DNA of 64,000 bases from SHZI01 sp031409515 (GTDB lineage: Bacteria > Pseudomonadota > Gammaproteobacteria > Steroidobacterales > GCA-2729495). Where the stretch lies: the NCBI GenBank assembly GCA_031409515.1, contig JANNXJ010000053.1:186001-250000 (forward strand), read 5' to 3'. This document shows, piece after piece, positions 53,609 through 61,210 of this stretch. The notes under the pieces were generated by a model. The model saw nothing but the letters and a program-made list of their open reading frames with translations. It was not told the DNA's origin and made no database searches. Within the stretch, counting starts at the first letter, position 1; each line of letters begins with the position of its first letter. The position numbers were made by a program, and so were the translations under genes.

Positions 53609-55032
53609 CCGGAGCCCAACACGCAACGCTGCACGACGTGGCCCCGGAGCATGCCATCGCGGCAATCCTGGCCCATGACGGCCCGATCCTGCTCGACCTG
53701 GACGAAACCCTGTACCTGGGAAATTCCACCGAGGACTTCATCGACTCAGCGCGTCCTGGTCTGCTGGCCCTGCTGCTGATGAGAACGCTCGATGTCATCA
53801 AGCCCTGGCGCTGGACCGGTGGCGACTCGACCCGGGACGTCTGGCGCGTGCGTTGCGTGTCCGTGTTCCTTCCGGGAACCCAGCGATCCTGGCGGCGCCG
53901 GGTGGCAGGACTCGCCTCCAGCTTGGCCAATGAGCCTCTGTTGACGGCGCTCAAGGCACGCAGTACGCCGCCGATTGTCACGACCAATGGCTTTCACCCG
54001 ATTGTGATTCCGCTCGTGGCGGCCCTGGGACTGACAGACGTGCAGATTGTGTGCGCACGAGTCTCGACCTTCGCCGACCGCCGCGACGGCAAGCTCCGTT
54101 TGGCCGTCGACGCCCTTGGCGCTGAGACAGTCAGTCAGTCCCTCGTTCTCACAGACTCGACGCACGACCTCGAACTGCTCGATGCCTGCGCTCGTCCGCT
54201 CCGCACACTGTGGCCGGGAGCACGCTACCGGCCGGCGTTCAGTGGCGTCTATTTCCCGGGCCGGTACACCACCCGGATCAAGCGCCCGGGCGAGCGCTAC
54301 ATCCTTCGCGGGATCCTCCAGGAGGACTTCGCGTTCTGGGTATTGAGCTCACTCGCACTTGCCGCAGTTCCCATAGCGCATGTCATGGGCCTGCTCTTCC
54401 TGCTGATCTCGTTCTGGGCCATCTATGAGGTCGGCTATGTTGACAACGACCTGATCGCGGCCCGCTTCGAGGACGACCCACAGCTGAGCGCAGCCTTCCA
54501 GACAGCGCCCCCGGCAGCGTCCCTCTGGGCACCCTGGGCCTGGGCGCTCGCCTCCGGAGCCGTCGCGATCGCCCTGCTGCGGTGGCCAAACGCCCCCGGA
54601 CTCCTGGACTTCGCCATCTGGGCTGCCGTACTACTGAGTACGTACGGCTGGTTCGCCCTTTACAACCGCCTGGACAAGGCAACTCGGGTCTGGCTATTCC
54701 CGGGGCTGCAGTTTTTGCGAACTGCTGCCTTCGTCACCCTGGTGCCGGTCGGTCTGATCGGTTCGATTGCACTGGGTGCGCACGTGCTCGCCAAGTGGGT
54801 GCCCTACCTTTTCTATCGGACCGGCAGCGGAAAGTGGCCTGACACCAAGTTCCACCTGACCCGGCTGCTGTTCTTTGTTGTCCTGTCGCTGCTGCTGGCC
54901 GTAGCCGAGGGCGCCTCGATTCTCTGGAGCGGAACTGCCCTCGCATTGCTCGGCTGGAACCTGTTCCGGGCGCGCCAGGAGCTGGTTGCAGCATGGACGG
55001 CTGCCCGGCGCATTGACCGGACAACCGCGTAG
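53605..55032 (+). CDS. HAD-type phosphatase domain fused to a polytopic membrane domain
   Basis: The 475-residue protein starts with a HAD-like domain (about 15-210), motif I 'PILLDLDETLYLGNS' with DLDET and a later 'PPIVTTNGFHP' and 'SLVLTDSTHDLEL' for motifs II and III. The C-terminal half (about 230-470) has six to eight TM segments with 'YEVGYVDNDLIAARFEDDP', a motif seen in uncharacterised membrane proteins of polysaccharide loci and possibly UbiA-related. It may act on polyprenyl phosphates or on sugar-phosphate lipids. It overlaps the previous gene by 4 bases (ATGA). Confidence 0.72.
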   Translation: MTGAQHATLHDVAPEHAIAAILAHDGPILLDLDETLYLGNSTEDFIDSARPGLLALLLMRTLDVIKPWRWTGGDSTRDVWRVRCVSVFLPGTQRSWRRRVAGLASSLANEPLLTALKARSTPPIVTTNGFHPIVIPLVAALGLTDVQIVCARVSTFADRRDGKLRLAVDALGAETVSQSLVLTDSTHDLELLDACARPLRTLWPGARYRPAFSGVYFPGRYTTRIKRPGERYILRGILQEDFAFWVLSSLALAAVPIAHVMGLLFLLISFWAIYEVGYVDNDLIAARFEDDPQLSAAFQTAPPAASLWAPWAWALASGAVAIALLRWPNAPGLLDFAIWAAVLLSTYGWFALYNRLDKATRVWLFPGLQFLRTAAFVTLVPVGLIGSIALGAHVLAKWVPYLFYRTGSGKWPDTKFHLTRLLFFVVLSLLLAVAEGASILWSGTALALLGWNLFRARQELVAAWTAARRIDRTTA

Positions 55033-55037
55033 GCACC

Positions 55038-55958
55038 ATGGACGTCAGTGTCTGCATCGCTACCTATCGCAGACCCGAGCGGTTGAGCGCCCTGCTGGCG
55101 GATCTGGTTGGCCAGGAATACGCGCCGAGCGAGGTTATCGTGGTCGATAACGATGCCGGCGGCAGCGCGCGCACGGTTGTGGAGCAGCGTCGGGAATTGG
55201 GTGCCCCGTTTCCGGTCCACTACGGAATTCAGCCACTAAAGAACATAGCCCTGACTCGCAACCGGACGATCGAGCTCGCAACGGGGCAGTGGCTCGCCTT
55301 CATCGACGACGACGAACGCGCGCCCGCGGGCTGGCTCGCCCAGCTGGTCGCTGCCGCCATTCGTTGCGGAGCTGATGGGGTTCTCGGTCCTGTCGTGCCG
55401 GTGGTGCCGACTGACGCGCCCGCCTGGATCCGTCGTGGCACGTTCTACGACTGGTCGCGCATGGCCACGGGAGCGGTCATACCCGCAAACAAACTGCGCT
55501 TCGGCAACGTCCTTCTCAGGGGCACGTTCCTGCGCCGCACTCCGTCACCGTTCGATCCCGCCTATGGTCTGACGGGTGGCGAAGATGGCGATCTCCTCGG
55601 GCGCCTCGTGCAGGCAGGTATGCGGATCGTCTGGTGCGACGAAGCGGTGGTCCACGAACCTGTTGAAGCGTCGCGCCTGACTCTCCGCTGGCTACTGCTG
55701 CGCGGACTACGCGGCGGACAGGATTTCGCGCGCCACACCCTCGCCGGGAGTTACGGTCGGGTGACCGGCATGGTGCGGGCCCGGCTCTTCCTTCGCGCCA
55801 TGATCCAGCTGCCGGTCGCCGCCACCATGACACTCTTTACGTGGCCACTGGGCAGGCACCGCTCGGCACAGTGGCTGGTCAAGGCCTGCGCGAACCTGGG
55901 GAAGCTGTCTGTGTTCTGGGGCTGGCACTACAGCGAGTACGCAGGAGATCCAACGTGA
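55038..55958 (+). CDS. Family 2 glycosyltransferase
   Basis: The 306-residue GT2 enzyme has 'DVSVCIATYRRPERLSALL' at the N-terminus, DxD-type 'WLAFIDDDERAP' and 'GLTGGEDGDLLGRL' as acceptor/base region. C-terminal hydrophobic segments may associate it with the membrane. It adds a sugar to the lipid-linked repeat unit. It begins 5 bases after the HAD gene and overlaps the next glycosyltransferase (GTGA). Specificity is unknown. Confidence 0.88.
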   Translation: MDVSVCIATYRRPERLSALLADLVGQEYAPSEVIVVDNDAGGSARTVVEQRRELGAPFPVHYGIQPLKNIALTRNRTIELATGQWLAFIDDDERAPAGWLAQLVAAAIRCGADGVLGPVVPVVPTDAPAWIRRGTFYDWSRMATGAVIPANKLRFGNVLLRGTFLRRTPSPFDPAYGLTGGEDGDLLGRLVQAGMRIVWCDEAVVHEPVEASRLTLRWLLLRGLRGGQDFARHTLAGSYGRVTGMVRARLFLRAMIQLPVAATMTLFTWPLGRHRSAQWLVKACANLGKLSVFWGWHYSEYAGDPT

Positions 55959-57139
55959 CGACGATCATGTACCTGGTCCTCCTGGTGCTGGTGGTGCCGA
56001 CCACAGCAGCGTGCCTGTACCTGCTCGCTCTGACACTGCTGTCCGGCGCCTTGCCCGCTCCGTTGCCGTCGGGCCGGCGCCTGCGGTTCGATGTCATCGT
56101 GCCTGCGCACAACGAGGCAGTGGTCATCGAGCGCAGCGTCTCCAGCTTCCTGCAGATCGACTGGCCGCGCGACCAGTTTCGGCTGCTGGTGATCGCTGAC
56201 AACTGCGAGGACGAGACGGCGCGGCTGGCCCGCGCTGCCGGTGCTGAGGTTCTTGAGCGCTTCGATGCGAGCCGTCGCGGCAAGGGCTATGCCCTCGAAT
56301 TCGCCTTTCAGGCGAGCAAGGAGTCGGGCTGGGCGGACGCGGTGGTCGTCGTCGACGCGGACACGGTGGTGTCGGCCAACCTGCTGGAAGCCTTTGCAGC
56401 GCGGCTCGAGAGCGGCGCGGAGGCGGTGCAGGCCCACTATGGGGTGCTCAATCCCCACGGTTCCTGGCGGACGCGCCTGATGACGATCGCGCTGGCAGCC
56501 TTTCACACCCTGCGCTCACGGGCGAGGGAGCGCCTGCATCTGTCCTGTGGAATAAGAGGCAACGGGTGGTGCGTCAGTCACCGGCTATTGAGTGGCGTGC
56601 CCTACAACGCCTTCTCCCTGACTGAGGATCTCGAGTACGGGATCGATCTCGGCCTCGCCGGCTATCGCGTGCACTACGCCGGCGAAGCAAGCGCCGACGC
56701 GGAGATGGTCACGACCGAGGAGGCGGCCCGCAGCCAGCGGCAGCGCTGGGAAGGCGGGCGTATGGCGCTGGTCCGCTCGAGGGCGATGACTCTGCTCAAG
56801 GCGGCCTTCAGGCCCCGGGGTCTCGTCTGTCTCGATCTTGAGCTCGACCTGCTCGTACCACCGTTGTCCTACCTGGCACTGGCGGTAGCGGCATTCCTCG
56901 CTATTGCCGGCAGCGGAGCCCTGGCGGGCGTGCTCTCGCTCTACTGGCTGTGGCTGGCATCTGCCTGCGGCGCGTGCCTGCTGTTGTATGTACTGCGGGG
57001 CTGGTGGCTGAGCGGTGTCGGGCCGGCAGGCCTCCTCGATCTGGCCCGCGCGCCACTGTTCGTGCTCTGGAAAGTGCTGCTCACCCGGCGGCCCCGGATA
57101 CCGGGCGAGTGGGTCCGCACGAAGCGTGAGCCGTCCTGA
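55955..57139 (+). CDS. Membrane family 2 glycosyltransferase (cellulose-synthase-like)
   Basis: The 394-residue protein has a first TM (about 8-30), a GT2 domain with 'FDVIVPAHNEAVVIERSVSS', 'VVVVDADTVVSANLLEA', 'SLTEDLEYGIDLG' and the 'RSQRQRWEGGR' (QxxRW) motif, and three or so C-terminal TMs. The QxxRW motif indicates a processive-type GT2 fold, though it may be non-processive here. The start is GTG 55955 (AGGAG 7 bases upstream), overlapping the previous stop; the longer frame lies inside that gene. Confidence 0.87.
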   Translation: MTTIMYLVLLVLVVPTTAACLYLLALTLLSGALPAPLPSGRRLRFDVIVPAHNEAVVIERSVSSFLQIDWPRDQFRLLVIADNCEDETARLARAAGAEVLERFDASRRGKGYALEFAFQASKESGWADAVVVVDADTVVSANLLEAFAARLESGAEAVQAHYGVLNPHGSWRTRLMTIALAAFHTLRSRARERLHLSCGIRGNGWCVSHRLLSGVPYNAFSLTEDLEYGIDLGLAGYRVHYAGEASADAEMVTTEEAARSQRQRWEGGRMALVRSRAMTLLKAAFRPRGLVCLDLELDLLVPPLSYLALAVAAFLAIAGSGALAGVLSLYWLWLASACGACLLLYVLRGWWLSGVGPAGLLDLARAPLFVLWKVLLTRRPRIPGEWVRTKREPS

Positions 57140-58443
57140 TGGACTCATTGGCCAAGCGTCGCGGCTACGTCGCATTCGCCAGCCTGTTCGGGAGCGCCAT
57201 TACCAGCCAGGCACTGCTGTCGGCCGCCAGCCTGATGGTTGGCCTCATTCTCATTCGCCGCACAACCGACCTGCAGTACGGTTACTACATACTGGCATCG
57301 GGCGCCCTCATCCTGCTGGCCTCCCTGCAGAACGCGTTCTTCAACCCGACCCTGGCGAATCGCATCAGTCGACTTGATCAGGCGGGGCGCAGCGCCCTCA
57401 TTGGGGGACTCTTCCGGGAGCAGCGGCGAATCGCCACCGCGCTCGGTGCCATCGCGGCCGTGATAGCTGCCATTCTGTGGTTGTCTGGCGTGCTCGATGC
57501 GGTGACCGGACCACTCGTGCTCGCCACGGTCGCGGCTGCCCTCGGGGTTCTGAACCGCGAGTACTTGCGCATGGTGCTCCTGGCACGCCGCCGCGCCTAC
57601 GATGTCCTGCGCAGCGATACCTTTTATGCCGTACTGCTGATGGCCGGCGTCTTCCTTGCCACCATGACCGGAGCACCGGCAACTACGGCATTGTTCATGC
57701 TTGGCCTGGCCGCTTTGGGCAGCGGCCTTCTCCTGGCGAGGGCCTTGCGCCGTGTTGAGTCCTGGGACACCCGGGGGGTGCCCGGGATTCTGCGCGAGAT
57801 GGCACCGCTGGCCGCCTGGTCTACGACGGGAGCGGCCCTCCACTGGACCTTCAGTCAGGGCTATGCCTATCTGGTCGCCGGCACCCTCGACCTGACTGCA
57901 GTTGCGGCCATTGCAGCAACCCGCCTGACGGTGATGCCTGTCAACATGCTGTCGTCCGGCATCGGCATGCTCATGCTGCCACTGGTGTCTCGCTGGCTGC
58001 ACGAACACGGGACGTCGCGGGTCCTGCGTCGCCTGATGACGCTTGCCGCGGCGCTGGTGGGTGCCTCGCTGTGCTACTTCGCGATCGTCTGGCTGTTTCG
58101 CGACTGGATCTTCAGCACGCTGTTGCACAAGGAGTTCGCGCAGCGGGACCCACTGCTGATGCTCTGGTCGGCTATATTCCTGGTCATCGTGGTCCGCGAC
58201 CAGCTGACCCACTTCGTGGCCGCCCGCGGGCTCTTCCGCCCGCTGACGTTTCTCGTGCTCCTGAGCGCAGCCCTGTCGTTGACGACCAGTTACTGGGGTA
58301 TGCTGCGGTTCGGAGCCGCGGGCGCCCTCTTGGGCGTTCTGATCGGCGAAACAATCAACCTGGGGGGCATCGTGATGCTGTCGTTTTACGAGGCGCGACG
58401 CCCCTGCAGTGGGCCGGCGCTGGCAGCGGGTGCCCAGCCGTGA
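57139..58443 (+). CDS. Wzx-like polysaccharide flippase
   Basis: The 434-residue protein has about 12 to 14 hydrophobic segments without a catalytic motif, such as 'ALIGGLFREQRRIATALGAI' and 'LVSRWLHEHGTSRVLRRLMT', and matches the polysaccharide transport (Wzx/PST) layout. It should flip the undecaprenyl-linked repeat unit to the periplasmic side. ATG 57139 overlaps the previous stop (TGATGG) and the following lipoprotein starts in a GTGA overlap, so it lies in the continuous operon from 51136. Confidence 0.85.
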   Translation: MDSLAKRRGYVAFASLFGSAITSQALLSAASLMVGLILIRRTTDLQYGYYILASGALILLASLQNAFFNPTLANRISRLDQAGRSALIGGLFREQRRIATALGAIAAVIAAILWLSGVLDAVTGPLVLATVAAALGVLNREYLRMVLLARRRAYDVLRSDTFYAVLLMAGVFLATMTGAPATTALFMLGLAALGSGLLLARALRRVESWDTRGVPGILREMAPLAAWSTTGAALHWTFSQGYAYLVAGTLDLTAVAAIAATRLTVMPVNMLSSGIGMLMLPLVSRWLHEHGTSRVLRRLMTLAAALVGASLCYFAIVWLFRDWIFSTLLHKEFAQRDPLLMLWSAIFLVIVVRDQLTHFVAARGLFRPLTFLVLLSAALSLTTSYWGMLRFGAAGALLGVLIGETINLGGIVMLSFYEARRPCSGPALAAGAQP

Positions 58444-59093
58444 CGGGGTCCGCACGCCCCCCCGTCGCCCTGCTCTGTCTGCTGGCTGCGGGTTGCCTGG
58501 GGGTAGACCGCAGTAGGCCGAAAGGCACACCCGAACCCGCTGCGCCAGCCACCACAGAGTCGGCACCAGCAGCAGCGGCGGTAGCGCCGCTGCCCCCGGC
58601 AACGCCTTCCGCCACCGCCGCTCCGGCACCAGCCACCTCGGCACCGGCCACGGCGGCACGCGCCGGGCGGGCACCTCCGGCCAAGCCGCCTGCCACGGTT
58701 CCGGTGCTGCCCACGCCCGCCCCGCCGATAGTGAAGCAGGCCATCCCAGCTGTCGCGCCCAAGCCAACGCCACCACCCCTCGACCTTGCCTCTCTCGAAA
58801 CGCGGCTCCGCGACACCAAGGCGATCGGCGTATTCACCAAGCTTTCGCTGAAGAACCAGGTGGACGACCTGCTGAACCAGTTCCGCGCTTACTACAAGCG
58901 CCAGACGAGGACTACCCTGGCCGAGTTGCGGCGGCCCTATGACATGCTGCTGCTCAAGGTGCTGTCCCTCCTCCAGGACGCCGACCCACCGCTCGCCCGG
59001 GACATTGTCGCGTCGCGGGAAGCGATCTGGGGCATCCTCGCGAGTCCGGAGAAGTTTAACGAAGCGAAGCTGATGGCAGGAGAAGCGCCGTGA
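58440..59093 (+). CDS. Pro/Ala-rich lipoprotein of unknown function
   Basis: The 217-residue protein begins at GTG 58440 and has a lipobox 'CLLAAGC' (about residue 19). Residues 25-115 are a low-complexity Pro/Ala/Thr linker. The folded part (about 120-217) contains 'DLASLETRLRDTKAIGVFTK' and 'KNQVDDLLNQFRAYYKRQTR', an amphipathic helical domain that also occurs in small Wzx/Wzy cluster proteins. It may tether or regulate export machinery. The function is unknown. It overlaps the next gene by 4 bases. Confidence 0.7.
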   Translation: MTGSARPPVALLCLLAAGCLGVDRSRPKGTPEPAAPATTESAPAAAAVAPLPPATPSATAAPAPATSAPATAARAGRAPPAKPPATVPVLPTPAPPIVKQAIPAVAPKPTPPPLDLASLETRLRDTKAIGVFTKLSLKNQVDDLLNQFRAYYKRQTRTTLAELRRPYDMLLLKVLSLLQDADPPLARDIVASREAIWGILASPEKFNEAKLMAGEAP

Positions 59094-59356
59094 ACCGATA
59101 CATCAGGGGTCTGACCCTCATTGCAGTCACCGCCATGCTCGGCGGTGGGCCGGCGCTCGCTGCAGATGAAGCGGGGTCCGACGTGACCGTCGCCACCGAT
59201 TTGACGGCCGTGATCGCCCTGCAGGCCATGCCCTGCGGAAAGGTGGCGAGCACCAGGGAACTGGGTGAGAACGATTATCTTGCCACCTGCCAGGATGGCA
59301 ACCGTTACCGGGTGTTCGTCGATGCGAACGGCCGGGTCATCGTGACGAAGCAATAG
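59090..59356 (+). CDS. Small secreted protein of unknown function
   Basis: The 88-residue protein starts at GTG 59090 in a GTGA overlap with the lipoprotein gene. It has a signal peptide ending near ALAA and a compact mature part with two Cys ('MPCGKV', 'ATCQDGNRYRVFVDANGRVIV') that may form a disulfide. The C-terminal beta-strand pattern is PepSY-like in feel but too short to assign. It is the last gene of the exopolysaccharide operon. Confidence 0.65.
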   Translation: MNRYIRGLTLIAVTAMLGGGPALAADEAGSDVTVATDLTAVIALQAMPCGKVASTRELGENDYLATCQDGNRYRVFVDANGRVIVTKQ

Positions 59357-59365
59357 CAGCCGGCC

Positions 59366-59395
59366 CCTGCCGCTCCCTTTCCGCGGAACGGCAGG
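59366..59395. terminator. Possible bidirectional hairpin after the exopolysaccharide operon
   Basis: CCTGCCG pairs with CGGCAGG across a loop containing the palindrome TTCCGCGGAA. It sits between two converging gene ends. A T-run is lacking. Confidence 0.4.
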
Positions 59396-59411
59396 TGGTG
59401 ACCCGGCGCCG

Positions 59412-59624
59412 TCAGGATTCGTGCTGGTCGAAGAAACTCCGGACCTGCTGGTCGGCTTCGTCAAGCGTGATCGCATAGCGCGCCTGAATCAGGCCCGCCA
59501 GCCGATACTGGTGGCCCTTGATGTGGAGCAACTCGTCCTCGGTCAAGCGGTCCCAGAAGATCCTGGCCTCGCCGATCTGCTGCTCCCATTTGCCATTGAA
59601 GCAATCCACCGTCAGCAAGCTCAT
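59412..59624 (-). CDS. CsbD-like stress protein
   Basis: The 70-residue protein matches the CsbD pattern: 'KWEQQIGEARIFWDRLTEDEL', 'GHQYRLAGLIQARYAITLDE' and 'ADQQVRSFFDQH'. These are small, soluble general-stress proteins of unknown biochemical role. ATG 59624 overlaps the stop of the preceding 61-residue gene by 4 bases, so they form a two-gene operon expressed from site 16. Confidence 0.82.
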   Translation of the reverse strand: MSLLTVDCFNGKWEQQIGEARIFWDRLTEDELLHIKGHQYRLAGLIQARYAITLDEADQQVRSFFDQHES

Positions 59625-59806
59625 GACTGCTTCTCGTCGTCGTCAGACGCTTCTATGACGGGCTCCATGAGGTCATCTGCCGAGGCAAGCTGCAGGTCTA
59701 TATCCCGGGCCTTCGATTCGAGAGGGCGCGGAAACGACCGACGGCTTCGGGGTACCGCATACCGGCTCTCGTCGGTATTCGCATTGGTCACGCTGCGTCT
59801 GTTCAT
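59621..59806 (-). CDS. Small hypothetical protein paired with CsbD
   Basis: The 61-residue protein starts at ATG 59806 with GGAGGT 4 to 5 bases upstream. It is basic in the first half (RRSVTNANTDESRYAVPRSR) and acidic at the C-terminus (EPVIEASDDDEKQS). No family was recognised. The longer GTG 59851 frame adds 15 residues with no start-site support. It overlaps the CsbD-like start (ATGA). Confidence 0.6.
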   Translation of the reverse strand: MNRRSVTNANTDESRYAVPRSRRSFPRPLESKARDIDLQLASADDLMEPVIEASDDDEKQS

Positions 59807-59890
59807 GTCTACCTCCGGCTTCTGCTGCCTGAAAACGGGTGGGGGTGCCACACGGGCCGGGGAACTCTAATTGTGCCAAGGCGCAAGGTC

Positions 59891-59906
59891 AGTTCGCTGC
59901 CGCACA
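59891..59906. promoter_or_regulatory. Crp-like palindrome, site 16 (bidirectional, small-protein/CsbD and BON genes)
   Basis: AGTTCG-CTGC-CGCACA. Plus-strand GAGGAT (59928-59933) and minus-strand TAGAGT (59869-59864) both begin 30 bp from the centre. Confidence 0.65.
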
Positions 59907-59960
59907 GAACATTTGGCCGGACACGTTGAGGATGGAGAGGTCGTATAGTGGAGAACCGAT

Positions 59961-60293
59961 ATGCAGAAGCTACTCGCACTCAGCTGCCTGGTCGCAGCCA
60001 CGTTCCTCGGTCCCGTTGTGGCCTTGGCCGGCGACGATTCGGATGCAGATCGCTCGGACCCAAAGGCCTTCGTCAAGGACTCGTCGATCACCACCAAGAT
60101 CAAGGCCAAACTCGCCGCGGAGCATATAACCAGCCTGGGCCGCATTCACGTGGACACCGACAACAATGGCGTCGTCTACCTGACCGGCAGCGCCAGGACC
60201 CAGGAAGCGATCAACAAGGCAGTGTCCATCGCCCGTGAGACCGAAAACGTGAAGTCCGTGAAGAACGAACTCGTGGTTAAAGCGGACGACTGA
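59961..60293 (+). CDS. BON-domain periplasmic protein (OsmY-like)
   Basis: The 110-residue protein has a signal peptide (about 1-22) and one BON domain (about 40-108), with 'VKDSSITTKIKAKLAA', 'IHVDTDNNGVVYLTGSARTQ' and 'ENVKSVKNELVV'. BON proteins bind phospholipid membranes and respond to osmotic or envelope stress. GGAG lies 7 bases before ATG 59961. Its stop overlaps the convergent DUF5329 gene. Confidence 0.88.
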   Translation: MQKLLALSCLVAATFLGPVVALAGDDSDADRSDPKAFVKDSSITTKIKAKLAAEHITSLGRIHVDTDNNGVVYLTGSARTQEAINKAVSIARETENVKSVKNELVVKADD

Positions 60294-60741
60294 GCTTCGG
60301 GGCTGAAGCAACGTCGTTGAGGCTGGGCGCGTCACGCAGCAGGCGTGACGCGCAATGGGCGGAAACTGCACTACAAGCCCGATGATGAGCCAGTGCATCG
60401 CGCAGCCATTGATTACTCATTACCACGGTTCCGCCCCCACAGCGGACCTGGTACGGTCGACCGGTCAGGCTGCTTTTCGTGGCGGCCCTCTCGATAAAGT
60501 CCTCGGCCGTCTGCACCCGATCCCGCGCCGCGAGGTACTCGTACTTGTCGCGTAAATGCGCCCGCGCACTGCTCGGGTCATGCCAGCTGCCATTCCGATA
60601 GAACTCACAGCCGGAGCTCTCGACAAACCCAAGCAGATAAGTAATTTCTTCCTGTGCAGTCGCCGACAGTGCGGCGCTGGCGGTTGGCGGCAATGCCAGT
60701 GTGAGTCCCAGGGTCACGACCAGAAGCAGGCTCCGTCGCAT
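60277..60741 (-). CDS. DUF5329 secreted protein
   Basis: The 154-residue protein has a signal peptide (MRRSLLLVVTLGLTLALPPT) and matches the DUF5329 pattern: 'EEITYLLGFVESSGCEFYRN', 'RAHLRDKYEYLAARDRVQTA', 'ATKSSLTGRPYQVRCGGG' and 'SNQWLRDALAHHR'. The family's function is unknown. The predicted -10 box GATATT lies 8 bases before the ATG, so the message would be nearly leaderless. It shares site 17 with the collagen-like gene. Confidence 0.82.
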   Translation of the reverse strand: MRRSLLLVVTLGLTLALPPTASAALSATAQEEITYLLGFVESSGCEFYRNGSWHDPSSARAHLRDKYEYLAARDRVQTAEDFIERAATKSSLTGRPYQVRCGGGTVVMSNQWLRDALAHHRACSAVSAHCASRLLRDAPSLNDVASAPKLSRPL

Positions 60742-60776
60742 AGGGCGCCAATATCACCCCGAACCGGGCCCTTCTC

Positions 60777-60792
60777 GGTGCGCCAGCGCACA
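60777..60792. promoter_or_regulatory. Crp-like palindrome, site 17 (bidirectional, DUF5329 and collagen-like genes)
   Basis: GGTGCG-CCAG-CGCACA. Plus-strand TAAACT (60815-60820) begins 31 bp and minus-strand GATATT (60755-60750) 30 bp from the centre. Confidence 0.7.
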
Positions 60793-60884
60793 GAGCCGTG
60801 GGGGGGCCAGCCCCTAAACTCAAATGAGGCTGTGTGGGACCTCACCAGTCGCGTCGTATTCTTCCACTGCCAAAGGATTTCGCC

Positions 60885-61196
60885 ATGAACCAGTCAATAG
60901 CACTCGCAGCGCTGCTCGCTCTCCTCAGCCTGACCGCCTGTGACAAGCCCACCGTGGTCGTGCCGGCCGCGCCCGCCACTGAGCCGGGGCCGCCCGGACC
61001 CGCTGGGCCTGCGGGCCCACAGGGCGACACCGGCTATCAAGGTAACCAGGGCAACCAGGGCAATGACGGCGTCCAGGGTGAGACCGGCATGCAGGGCTAT
61101 CAGGGATATGACGGTGTCCAGGGCGAGACCGGCAAGGCTGGCGAAGGCACCACGGTGATCGTCGTGCCGCCGGCAGAGACCACAGCGCCGAACTGA
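60885..61196 (+). CDS. Collagen-like lipoprotein
   Basis: The 103-residue protein has a signal peptide and lipobox ending LTAC (C19), a short Pro/Val spacer, and about 18 consecutive Gly-X-Y triplets (GPP GPA GPA GPQ GDT ... GEG), then a short hydrophobic tail. It should form a collagen-like triple helix on the outer membrane or in the periplasm. Such proteins can aid adhesion, surface structure or biofilm. AAGGA lies 7 bases before ATG 60885. The PLD-type gene follows after 14 bases. Confidence 0.85.
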   Translation: MNQSIALAALLALLSLTACDKPTVVVPAAPATEPGPPGPAGPAGPQGDTGYQGNQGNQGNDGVQGETGMQGYQGYDGVQGETGKAGEGTTVIVVPPAETTAPN

Positions 61197-61210
61197 AGTC
61201 CCAGAGCGCG

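Noticed and set aside
60942..61130. Repeat array in the collagen-like gene as CRISPR
   Set aside because: The repeats are codon-level Gly-X-Y triplets inside a coding frame, without uniform spacers.
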